Source: Aneurinibacillus thermoaerophilus
GTDB taxonomy: Bacteria > Bacillota > Bacilli > Aneurinibacillales > Aneurinibacillaceae
Assembly: GCF_900099925.1 (NCBI RefSeq)
Contig: NZ_FNDE01000037.1
Coordinates: forward strand, 3,172 to 35,572
Length of the DNA stretch: 32,401 nt
Direction of reading: 5' to 3'
Positions 8,599-15,385 of this stretch are shown piece after piece. The notes beneath the pieces were generated by a model. That model saw only the letters and a list, made by a program, of their open reading frames with translations. It was not told where the DNA came from and did no database searches. The position numbers and the translations under genes are program-made. Numbering within the stretch: position 1 is the first letter of the stretch; each line of letters begins with the position of its first letter.

Positions 8599-9465
8599 GT
8601 GAGTAAAATGAAAGCAGCTATTATTGGTTCTGGCAATATTGGTACAGACCTCATGTATAAGTTGGAAAGAAGTGAAGTCATCGAATTAACTACTATGATT
8701 GGGATTGATCCTGAATCTGACGGATTAAAACGTGCGAAAGATCGAGGGTATCAGGTGTGCTCAAACGGGATTCAAGCCATCATCGATAGTCCTGATTTGG
8801 CAGATATTGTTTTTGATGCGACATCAGCCAAAACACATGTAAGACATGCAAAAGTCCTAAAGGAATTGGGAAAATTGACGATTGATCTTACCCCTGCTGC
8901 CAGGGGACCGTTTGTGAGTCCGGCCGTTAATTTGGGTGCCAACCTTCATGCTAAGAATGTCAATATGATTACATGTGGCGGACAGGCAACAATTCCTATT
9001 GTCCATGCCGTTAATCGTGTGGCTGACGTATCCTATGCAGAAATTGTGGCTACGATTTCAAGCAAAAGCGCAGGTCCGGGAACACGTGCCAACATTGATG
9101 AGTTTACGATTACTACAAGCCGAGGAATTGAACAAGTGGGCGGTGCTGATCGGGGAAAGGCCATTATCATCCTCAATCCGGCCGAGCCTCCCATTCTCAT
9201 GCGCGACACTGTCTATTGCGAAGTAAAGAATATGGATCAAGAAGCGATTCGCAGATCCATTTATGACATGGTAGAAATCATGCAGCAATATGTGCCGGGT
9301 TATCGACTCAAACAGGCCCCCCTTTTTGATGAAAATCGCGTGACGGTTTTCCTTGAAGTAGAAGGAGCAGGGGATTACTTCCCGAAATATGCAGGGAATT
9401 TAGATATTATGACTGCTGCAGCGACACGCGTAGCTGAGGATTTTGCCCGTAATATTTTAAATTAG
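8599..9465 (+). CDS. nbaJ: Acetaldehyde dehydrogenase (acylating)
   Basis: A 288-residue DmpF/MhpF-type enzyme that oxidises acetaldehyde to acetyl-CoA with NAD and CoA. The N-terminal Rossmann motif [15 protein letters not shown] and catalytic Cys126 in [12 protein letters not shown] are intact. [12 protein letters not shown] and the C-terminal [19 protein letters not shown] match the family. It begins with GTG eight bases after a strong AAAGGAGG. The partner aldolase is the next gene; the two normally form a channelling complex that hands over acetaldehyde directly. Confidence 0.93.
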   Translation: MSKMKAAIIGSGNIGTDLMYKLERSEVIELTTMIGIDPESDGLKRAKDRGYQVCSNGIQAIIDSPDLADIVFDATSAKTHVRHAKVLKELGKLTIDLTPAARGPFVSPAVNLGANLHAKNVNMITCGGQATIPIVHAVNRVADVSYAEIVATISSKSAGPGTRANIDEFTITTSRGIEQVGGADRGKAIIILNPAEPPILMRDTVYCEVKNMDQEAIRRSIYDMVEIMQQYVPGYRLKQAPLFDENRVTVFLEVEGAGDYFPKYAGNLDIMTAAATRVAEDFARNILN

Positions 9466-9522
9466 GCAACAGTCGAAATGGCTGCAAGTGAAGAATAGAC
9501 AGAAAGGAAGAGGTGAGTACAG

Positions 9523-10551
9523 ATGAAGCGCAAAAGTGACAAACCTATTAAAGTCACAGAAGTATGCTTACGTGACGGAAGTCACGTTATGGCACATCAA
9601 TATACGGAAGAACAGGTTCGCAAAGTTACACGCGCATTGGATGATGCAGGCATGCACTATATTGAGGTCAGTCACGGCGATGGCTTAGGAGGTTCGACAC
9701 TTCAATACGGTCGTTCTCTTATTGATGAAATGAAATTGATTGAAGCTGCCGTAGAAGAGTGTAAACAGGCAACAGTGGCGGTTCTTTTGCTGCCCGGAAT
9801 TGGTACCGTTCATGATCTGAAACAGGCACGACAGCTCGGAGCAGGATTGGTTAGGGTTGCGACGCATGTAACAGAAGCGGATGTATCGGCTCAGCATATT
9901 AGCGTGGCACACGAATTGGGAATGGAAACATTAGGATTTCTTATGATGGCCCATATGGCTCCTGTAGAGAAGTTGGTGGAACAAGCCAAACTGATGGAAA
10001 GTTATGGTGCGCAAGCGGTGTATGTAACCGATTCGGCTGGTGCTCTTTTGCCTGATCAAGTTCGTGAGCGAATCAGCGCCCTTCGTAATTCCTTAGATAT
10101 TGAGGTTGGTTTTCACGGACATAATAATTTATCTGTTGCCGTTGCCAATACGCTTGTGGCCATTGAAGAGGGGGCCACGCGGATTGATGGCAGCATTCGT
10201 TGTTTAGGAGCAGGTGCGGGAAATACACAGACGGAAGTCTTATTAGCTGTATTGGATCGAATGGGAATTGATGTAGGAATCGATCTTTACAAAACAATGG
10301 ATGTTGCTGAGAATATTGTCGGACCGATGCTTCCTCGACCACAAGAGATTAATAAAGGAAGCTTGGTTCTGGGGTATGCGGGCGTTTATTCTAGCTTTCT
10401 CCTTCACGCGGAGCGGGCGAGCGAGCGGTTTGGCCTTGATCCACGGGATATCCTGATTGAAATTGGAAAGAGAAACGTGGTTGGGGGGCAAGAAGACATG
10501 ATCCTTGACGTAGCAGCCGAATTGGCCAGAGCTCAAAAAGTGGAGGCGTAA
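9523..10551 (+). CDS. nbaI: 4-hydroxy-2-oxovalerate aldolase
   Basis: A 342-residue DmpG/MhpE-type divalent-metal aldolase with an HMGL-like TIM barrel. It splits 4-hydroxy-2-oxovalerate into pyruvate and acetaldehyde. N-terminal EVCLRDGSHVMAHQY and the metal-binding VGFHGHNNLSVA are present, as are IDGSIRCLGAGAGNTQTE and the C-terminal RNVVGGQEDMI of the communication domain that docks the dehydrogenase. Start at ATG 9523 after GAAGAGGTGA. The stop codon lies two bases before the next ATG. Confidence 0.94.
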   Translation: MKRKSDKPIKVTEVCLRDGSHVMAHQYTEEQVRKVTRALDDAGMHYIEVSHGDGLGGSTLQYGRSLIDEMKLIEAAVEECKQATVAVLLLPGIGTVHDLKQARQLGAGLVRVATHVTEADVSAQHISVAHELGMETLGFLMMAHMAPVEKLVEQAKLMESYGAQAVYVTDSAGALLPDQVRERISALRNSLDIEVGFHGHNNLSVAVANTLVAIEEGATRIDGSIRCLGAGAGNTQTEVLLAVLDRMGIDVGIDLYKTMDVAENIVGPMLPRPQEINKGSLVLGYAGVYSSFLLHAERASERFGLDPRDILIEIGKRNVVGGQEDMILDVAAELARAQKVEA

Positions 10552-10553
10552 AG

Positions 10554-11342
10554 ATGGAAATTGTGCAAGGAACAGATATGGAAATTGTTGATTATCTTTT
10601 GTCAGCGGAGAAGGAACGGCGGGAAGTCGTAAAAGTCACGGATAAATACCCGAATTTGACTTTTGAGGAAGCGTATGTCTTACAGGAAAAATTGATTCAA
10701 AAAAAAGAACAAGAGGGTGCTCGACGAATTGGGTTGAAACTTGGTCTAACAAGTAAGGCCAAGCAGCAAATGATGGGGGTTCACGAGGCCATTTACGGAT
10801 ATTTGATGGATAATATGCTGGCTTTGGAATGGGAACCCATTGATTTCAATCAACTCATCCATCCAAAAGCGGAACCGGAAATCGCGTTTTTCATCGGAGA
10901 AGATCTTCAAGGAACCAATATTACTGCAGCGGATGTTTTGCAGGTAACCCAATATGTAGCACCAGCAATCGAAGTTATTGACAGCCGCTACTTAGATTTT
11001 AAATTCACTCTTGCGGATGTAATTGCAGATAATTGTTCTTCAGCACGTTTTGTAGTAGGAAGCAAATGGATGTCTCCTGCCGGACTGGATTTGGGAAATT
11101 TAGGAATGATCATGTCCAAGAATGGGGAACTGTCTACAGTAGGAGCAGGTGCTGCCGTTTTGGGACATCCTGCTACCTCGGTTGCTTGGGCGGTGAACAA
11201 GCTTGGAGAGATCGGAAAAGGCTTAAAGAAAGGGGATATTGTGCTGAGTGGCGCCATATCCGAAGCGATCTCCTTCCAGCCGGGCGATTCGATTCTCGTT
11301 CAGTTTGCGGAATTGGGGAGCGTTTCATTTACATGTAAATAA
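10554..11342 (+). CDS. nbaG: 4-oxalocrotonate decarboxylase (2-oxo-3-hexenedioate decarboxylase)
   Basis: A 262-residue paralogue of the 7805-8584 hydratase. It decarboxylates 2-oxo-3-hexenedioate to 2-hydroxypenta-2,4-dienoate. PKAEPEIAFFIGEDLQG and VIDSRYLDFKFTLADVIADN follow the DmpH/NbaG pattern rather than the hydratase pattern. GLTSKAKQQMMGV and [19 protein letters not shown] are family signatures. A GGAGG at 10541-10545 inside the aldolase gene serves as its ribosome binding site. It is the last gene of the operon; a terminator follows at 11457. No 4-oxalocrotonate tautomerase gene is present, so the deaminase product must be usable directly or the tautomerase is elsewhere. Confidence 0.87.
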   Translation: MEIVQGTDMEIVDYLLSAEKERREVVKVTDKYPNLTFEEAYVLQEKLIQKKEQEGARRIGLKLGLTSKAKQQMMGVHEAIYGYLMDNMLALEWEPIDFNQLIHPKAEPEIAFFIGEDLQGTNITAADVLQVTQYVAPAIEVIDSRYLDFKFTLADVIADNCSSARFVVGSKWMSPAGLDLGNLGMIMSKNGELSTVGAGAAVLGHPATSVAWAVNKLGEIGKGLKKGDIVLSGAISEAISFQPGDSILVQFAELGSVSFTCK

Positions 11343-11456
11343 ATCAAAAAATTTAGCATGTAGATAAATGGAATAGTGCTCTATCAAATTTGTCGGCGTT
11401 TAGTAGAAACTGCTAAGCGCTGTTCCGATTGCTGCTAATTAATATCATTCAACTGA

Positions 11457-11480
11457 ACCGGGCGAATGCCCGGTTTTTCT
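11457..11480 (+). terminator. Rho-independent terminator of the catabolic operon
   Basis: Perfect 7-bp GC-rich stem ACCGGGC/GCCCGGT with a GAAT loop followed by TTTTTCTT, 115 bp after the decarboxylase stop codon. Confidence 0.88.
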
Positions 11481-11722
11481 TATTCTTCATCTAGTAACAT
11501 GCCAGTTATATATACCATACGGAAGGCCATGTGGTAAGAGCTAGCCACCTCCCTCTAATTAAGCGAAAAATTCGCGGGAATTTTGTGTCTGCTTTATTAA
11601 CCTAATATCACATGCTCTGTAGTAAGTCATTTTCATAAAACATGTAACTAAAATAAGTACAGGCATAAAAAGTCGTACAAGATATTTTAGTAAATCCTTC
11701 ACCATAAAGATAATATCGGGTG
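11481..11722. other. Non-coding stretch before the small gene
   Basis: Together with 11343-11456 this makes ~380 bp without a gene. No remnant of the N-terminal half of CotE could be read on either strand. A short GCGAA/TTCGC hairpin near 11563 is the only structure seen. The region probably holds the promoter of the small gene and possibly of the recombinase, but none could be assigned. Confidence 0.4.
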
Positions 11723-11860
11723 ATGCTTATGATTCGAATTCTTAACATTGAATACGGCAATGAACCCATTTCACAATATTTCATTGAGCAAATCCTTATC
11801 TTTCATAAGGAGAGATATGGAAATGATGTGGAAGTCGAAATTTTTGAGCCGTCTGCGTGA
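11723..11860 (+). CDS. 45-residue small protein upstream of the recombinase; unknown, possible directionality factor
   Basis: ATG 11723 (or ATG 11729, better placed after GGGTGAT) opens a frame of 43-45 codons ending TGA at 11858-11860. The peptide is soluble and acidic towards its end (SQYFIEQILIFHKERYGN, then DVEVEIFEPSA), with no cysteines or membrane segment. It is followed at once by its own terminator and, 64 bp on, by the serine recombinase. Small proteins of about 50-60 residues act as directionality factors for sporulation-linked serine recombinases (SprB of SPbeta). The position allows that role but no homology is claimed. Confidence 0.5.
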   Translation: MLMIRILNIEYGNEPISQYFIEQILIFHKERYGNDVEVEIFEPSA

Positions 11861-11873
11861 CGGTCTTTTTTTG
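11848..11873 (+). terminator. Terminator after the small gene
   Basis: Stem CCGTC/GACGG with a TGCGT loop overlapping the stop codon of the small gene, followed by seven T. It uncouples that gene from the recombinase. Confidence 0.7.
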
Positions 11874-11923
11874 TAGGTTGGCGGGCACACCGGGAAGTGA
11901 CATTACAATAAAAGGGTGATGAC

Positions 11924-13465
11924 ATGATACCTGTTGCCATCTATGCCAGAGTTTCCACTGATCAGCAAGGGGACTCCATTGAGCATCAGATTTCTTTAAT
12001 GAAGGACTACATGAGTCGAAACTTCACTTCGGATTATTATACGAATGAAAGTTTTATCTATGTAGACGAGGGATATAGCGGATACTACACGACGATTCTG
12101 GAACGGCCGGCGATGAAGCAGCTACTCGAAGATGCGAAAAGTGGGAAATTTAAAGTTGTATTATTTAAAGAAATTACGCGGATGGGACGTGACGAGGAAG
12201 AAAATCTGAAAATCGTGCGGATTCTGGAAGCATCTGGTGTCCGAATTAAATCGAATGACGGGTATGATTCAGAACGCCCGGAATCGAAGCTACTATTCAA
12301 GATTAGCAACTTTATGGCAGAAGTGGAATCTGAGCGCATCAGCAGTCGTGTATCAGCGGGGTTTAGGGAAAAGGCACGTTCAGGTAAATGGCCAGCTTCC
12401 AAAATTCCGTTCGGATATGTACGTAATGCGGATACACATCGTCTGGAAATTGATGACGTGCAGGCAGAAGTTGTTCGAATGATTTTCAATTTGTATGTAA
12501 ACGACAGAATTGGCACGCTTACTATTGCCAATCGATTAAATGAGATGGGGTACAAGACAGCCAACAATAACCGTTTCCAGCAAGCTACGATCCGCAAAAT
12601 ACTGGAGAACCCAGTGTATACCGGTGATGTCGTATATGGAACAAAACGGGCAAAGCTGGAGCGGGTATATGATTCAAATCAGAATCTTGTGAAAAAGAAT
12701 CGAAAATATGTTGAAACCGGAAATCCTGTTATTGCGAAAGATGCGCATCCTGCGATTATTGATCGCACTACATTTTTAAAAGCGCAAGAAATTATGAAAG
12801 AGCGGCAGGCCAGGGTAGGACAAACATCAAACCGGGCCAAGTATCCGTTGTCAGGCATTCTGTATTGTGCCAAGTGCGGAGCAGGGATGGTGTCGATTCG
12901 TTCTACAAAGCCATATAACGAAAAGTACAATTATCGCTATTACAAATGCGGAAGGAATCATAAATACGGAAATACCGTTTGCGTACATGATCCGGTTCCG
13001 GCTCAGAATTTAGAGAGGACGATTTTTGAGTTACTTATGAATGAGCTTAAAAAATCCACAAAGCAGTCATTTCGTTCACGGAACAAAACGAAAAGTAATG
13101 CTTTGGAGGCTAAATTGCAGGCCTTGCAAGAGCAGAGAAAGAAGCTACAGAAAAAGCAGGTGAATATCGCTGCGAGCAGTGACTTGTTCGATGCAGAAGC
13201 CTTTCGTGAAGTTTTGTCAGGATTAAAAAGCCAGATGAAGACGGTGGATCAGCAGATAGAGACTGCCCGTAAACAGATGGAAGAAAACGAGAAAGCAGAA
13301 AACAGGGTGTATACATTAAATGAAGTGCTGGATAACCGTCATAACATTGATCTTAATGATATCCAGGCACTGCGTGCGCTGTTCCATAGATTGATCGAGC
13401 GAATCGATATTTACGATAAGACGAGGATAATGAACGTAAAGTTTAAATTTGATTTATACAATTAG
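11924..13465 (+). CDS. Large serine recombinase at the right end of a cotE intervening element
   Basis: A 513-residue serine recombinase of SpoIVCA/SprA-like size. Order: resolvase domain (~1-150) with catalytic Ser11 in IYARVSTDQQGDS and the RMGRD arginine segment; recombinase domain (~160-290); zinc ribbon with Cys315/Cys318 (YCAKCG) and Cys342/Cys353; a charged coiled coil (~375-450); and a short tail. All core residues are present, so it should be active. Its TAG at 13463-13465 is directly followed, in the same frame, by the 3' part of cotE, so the gene end forms the attachment junction. By analogy it excises the element in the mother cell to restore cotE. Start ATG 11924 after AAAAGGGTGA. 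Confidence 0.92.
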   Translation: MIPVAIYARVSTDQQGDSIEHQISLMKDYMSRNFTSDYYTNESFIYVDEGYSGYYTTILERPAMKQLLEDAKSGKFKVVLFKEITRMGRDEEENLKIVRILEASGVRIKSNDGYDSERPESKLLFKISNFMAEVESERISSRVSAGFREKARSGKWPASKIPFGYVRNADTHRLEIDDVQAEVVRMIFNLYVNDRIGTLTIANRLNEMGYKTANNNRFQQATIRKILENPVYTGDVVYGTKRAKLERVYDSNQNLVKKNRKYVETGNPVIAKDAHPAIIDRTTFLKAQEIMKERQARVGQTSNRAKYPLSGILYCAKCGAGMVSIRSTKPYNEKYNYRYYKCGRNHKYGNTVCVHDPVPAQNLERTIFELLMNELKKSTKQSFRSRNKTKSNALEAKLQALQEQRKKLQKKQVNIAASSDLFDAEAFREVLSGLKSQMKTVDQQIETARKQMEENEKAENRVYTLNEVLDNRHNIDLNDIQALRALFHRLIERIDIYDKTRIMNVKFKFDLYN

Positions 13466-13482
13466 AGTACTAACAGAGAAAC
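13455..13482. other. Attachment junction between recombinase gene and cotE
   Basis: Recombinase codons end ...TAC AAT TAG at 13465 and cotE codons resume AGT ACT AAC AGA GAA at 13466. In B. subtilis CotE (from memory) the residue before the matching Ser is Tyr, whose TAY codon shares TA with the TAG, so crossover very near 13463-13470 would restore the frame. The palindrome AGTACT lies exactly here. The core dinucleotide cannot be fixed without the other junction, which is outside the window. Confidence 0.6.
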
Positions 13483-13798
13483 AACCGTGTTGAAGGAAAC
13501 CGTGAAGTTTGTGGATGTCGTTCCCCTTTCCTACTACGACCACAATTGCCGTGGAGATGTGGAGGTAACGGCGCGCGTGACACAGGAGCCGAACTGTGTG
13601 GAGGCGAAGGTAAAGCCCGGCGGGGGGATCGTGGTCACGGTTGAGCGTGAATACGCGGTAGAGGTGATCGGTGAGACTAAGCTTTGCGTCTTTGTTTGCG
13701 ATTTGTGCGACGATGACGACAAAGACGACATATTCATCGATGAATTCGAAGAACTGGACGACTTTACGGACTTAGATCCTGATACATTCCTCGATTAA
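13466..13798 (+). CDS. cotE: CotE spore outer-coat morphogenetic protein, C-terminal segment of a split gene
   Basis: The 110 codons from 13466 align without a gap to B. subtilis CotE from about residue 69 to its end: VKFVDVVPLSYYDHNCRGD, ARVTQEPNCVEA, VTVEREYAVEVIGETK and a highly acidic tail rich in Asp and Glu. CotE forms the platform for outer-coat assembly around the forespore. The first ~68 residues, which include the start codon and the HKY-type N-terminal region, are missing, and the reading frame runs directly into the recombinase TAG. GTG 13487 could serve as a start but has no good ribosome binding site. A full-length protein therefore requires excision of the upstream element. If the 5' half has been lost, this is a pseudogene. 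Confidence 0.88.
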   Translation, partial: STNRETTVLKETVKFVDVVPLSYYDHNCRGDVEVTARVTQEPNCVEAKVKPGGGIVVTVEREYAVEVIGETKLCVFVCDLCDDDDKDDIFIDEFEELDDFTDLDPDTFLD

Positions 13799-13824
13799 AC
13801 CGCGCATAAGGAGCTTATAACCGT

Positions 13825-13855
13825 GGGAGGGAACGTCCTCCCTTTTTCTTTTTCA
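13825..13855 (+). terminator. Terminator of cotE
   Basis: GGGAGG/CCTCCC stem with GAACGT loop and a T-rich tract (TTTTTCTTTTT), 27 bp after the cotE stop codon. Confidence 0.88.
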
Positions 13856-13884
13856 ATCATTATTATTGGGAAAGGGGCCATAGC

Positions 13885-15345
13885 ATGGACTGTTTTTTGC
13901 TGTATCCGAATGATAGGCAGCCTGATGCCGCTTTGCTTGTTCAGTGGAAGGGTAAAAGCGGCTCTGTCGTACCTTCCTCTTGCCCAGATATTATATTACA
14001 GTGGGAAGACGCGGGATTGTCGTGCCTAGAAACGTACGCTGTCGTGCTAAATGGACGGGAAGCGCTCCACAATGCTTCACAGCCGGAAACGAAACGAGCG
14101 ATGCTTACGGCGGCAGACATTCCATATATTCATAATGTATCTGCTGCAAAAGAGAAAGATATTTCCGCCACAATCAGGCGTTACATAGCGATCGTGTTTC
14201 AGCAGGAGATAGTGAGCCTGTATCGCTCCTCCGGCCGTAGTCTTTGGCTGAACCATCGCATTCGTGAAGGGGAGGACAAATATCGGGAGATAGAGGTCAA
14301 CCAGAAAATCAGGGAAATCCGGCGTGTTACGCAATACGCGGTACAAAGTGTATATGCACTTGGCCTCGATTTTGCGGCGGTATATTTCGGGGTAGATTTG
14401 CGTGGAAGAATATATGTGCTGGATGTTGCTCCTACTTTTCGTATGACACATACGTTGGCACGCAAGTTTATAGCGTGTGTGGAACGTTTTTGTCAGGGAT
14501 ACGCATGTGATGCAGTCGATATTACGCTTGGTGCTGATGTGGAATTTGTACTGCGGAACGCCGAGGGAAAAGCGGTCATGGCGTCCAGTTACCTTCCGAA
14601 AGAAGGGGTTGTCGGGTGTGACAGGATCTTGTTGAGAAGTGATCTTACTCATAAACATTTGCCTTTGGCTGAAATCCGGCCTGAGCCGGGGGCGGATGCC
14701 AGGGAGCTGTTTCGCAATATATATCACGCTATGATGATAGGTATCCGTAAAATTGGCTCGGAGCAAATTGAGTGGGTGGCAGGCGGGATGCCGCTCTCCG
14801 GCTATCCGATCGGCGGACATGTGCATTTTGGCGGGCTGCCCCCAAATTCGCAATTGCTGCGCGCGCTGGACACGTATCTGGCGCTTCCAGTTTTTATGAT
14901 CGAGAGCTCTCGTTCGCTATTGCGCCGCCCGAAGTATGGGTGTTTGGGAGATATGCGGTTCCAGTTTCATGGAGGTTTTGAGTATCGCACGCTACCAAGC
15001 TGGCTTACGTCTCCGAAGGTGGCGCGCGGCGTGCTGGCATTAAGTCATGTGATTGCGCTGTCATATCGGAAACTGCGCCAATTGCCATTGCTTGATCCGG
15101 AGATGTACCGGGCGTTTTACAACGGCGATCGTGAGGCGCTGGCGCCGCTGCTCCCGTTTCTCTGGAACGATTTACGTCTTCTGGAATCCTACGCAAGATA
15201 TGAATCGTATCTCGAACCGTTCGCGCAGCTTGTACTATCCCGTGTTGAATGGGAAGAGTTTGCTGACATCCGCCCTGTTTGGAAGCTTCCGCCGTTTCAT
15301 CCGGAGTTGACGGCCAGTCGAGCGTACGAGCATAGTGTGTTATAA
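13885..15345 (+). CDS. ATP-grasp-like plus phiEco32-type amidoligase domain protein
   Basis: A 486-residue protein. The N-terminal ~210 residues resemble the C-terminal part of an ATP-grasp/YheC-type domain (IRRVTQYAVQSVYALG, then YVLDVAPTFRMTHTLARKF). The C-terminal ~260 residues match the putative amidoligase family first seen in phage phiEco32 (COOH-NH2 ligase): LGADVEFVLRN, LAEIRPEPGADARELF, SGYPIGGHVHFGG and HGGFEYRTLPSWLTSP. Glutamine-synthetase-like amidoligases join carboxylates to amines; the substrate is unknown. Position between a spore-coat gene and mutS suggests a role in spore envelope peptide modification, which is inference. ATG 13885 follows GGGAAAGGGG. The stop lies 40 bp before the mutS start. 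Confidence 0.8.
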   Translation: MDCFLLYPNDRQPDAALLVQWKGKSGSVVPSSCPDIILQWEDAGLSCLETYAVVLNGREALHNASQPETKRAMLTAADIPYIHNVSAAKEKDISATIRRYIAIVFQQEIVSLYRSSGRSLWLNHRIREGEDKYREIEVNQKIREIRRVTQYAVQSVYALGLDFAAVYFGVDLRGRIYVLDVAPTFRMTHTLARKFIACVERFCQGYACDAVDITLGADVEFVLRNAEGKAVMASSYLPKEGVVGCDRILLRSDLTHKHLPLAEIRPEPGADARELFRNIYHAMMIGIRKIGSEQIEWVAGGMPLSGYPIGGHVHFGGLPPNSQLLRALDTYLALPVFMIESSRSLLRRPKYGCLGDMRFQFHGGFEYRTLPSWLTSPKVARGVLALSHVIALSYRKLRQLPLLDPEMYRAFYNGDREALAPLLPFLWNDLRLLESYARYESYLEPFAQLVLSRVEWEEFADIRPVWKLPPFHPELTASRAYEHSVL

Positions 15346-15385
15346 TAAAACAAGAGAAAAAGCAGACACAGGAGAGAAGAAACCG

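Noticed and set aside
11874-11923. CATTACAATA upstream of the recombinase as a sigma-E or sigma-K -10 element
   Set aside because: It matches the mother-cell consensus only partly, has no suitable -35, and would place the transcript start on the ribosome binding site.
13487-13798. cotE fragment as a complete small acidic protein starting at GTG 13487
   Set aside because: The similarity to CotE continues upstream to 13466 in frame and the GTG has no convincing ribosome binding site.
14077-14853. Long minus-strand open frame opposite the amidoligase gene
   Set aside because: It is antisense to a clear protein family, has no motif of its own and is explained by high-GC coding sequence on the other strand.
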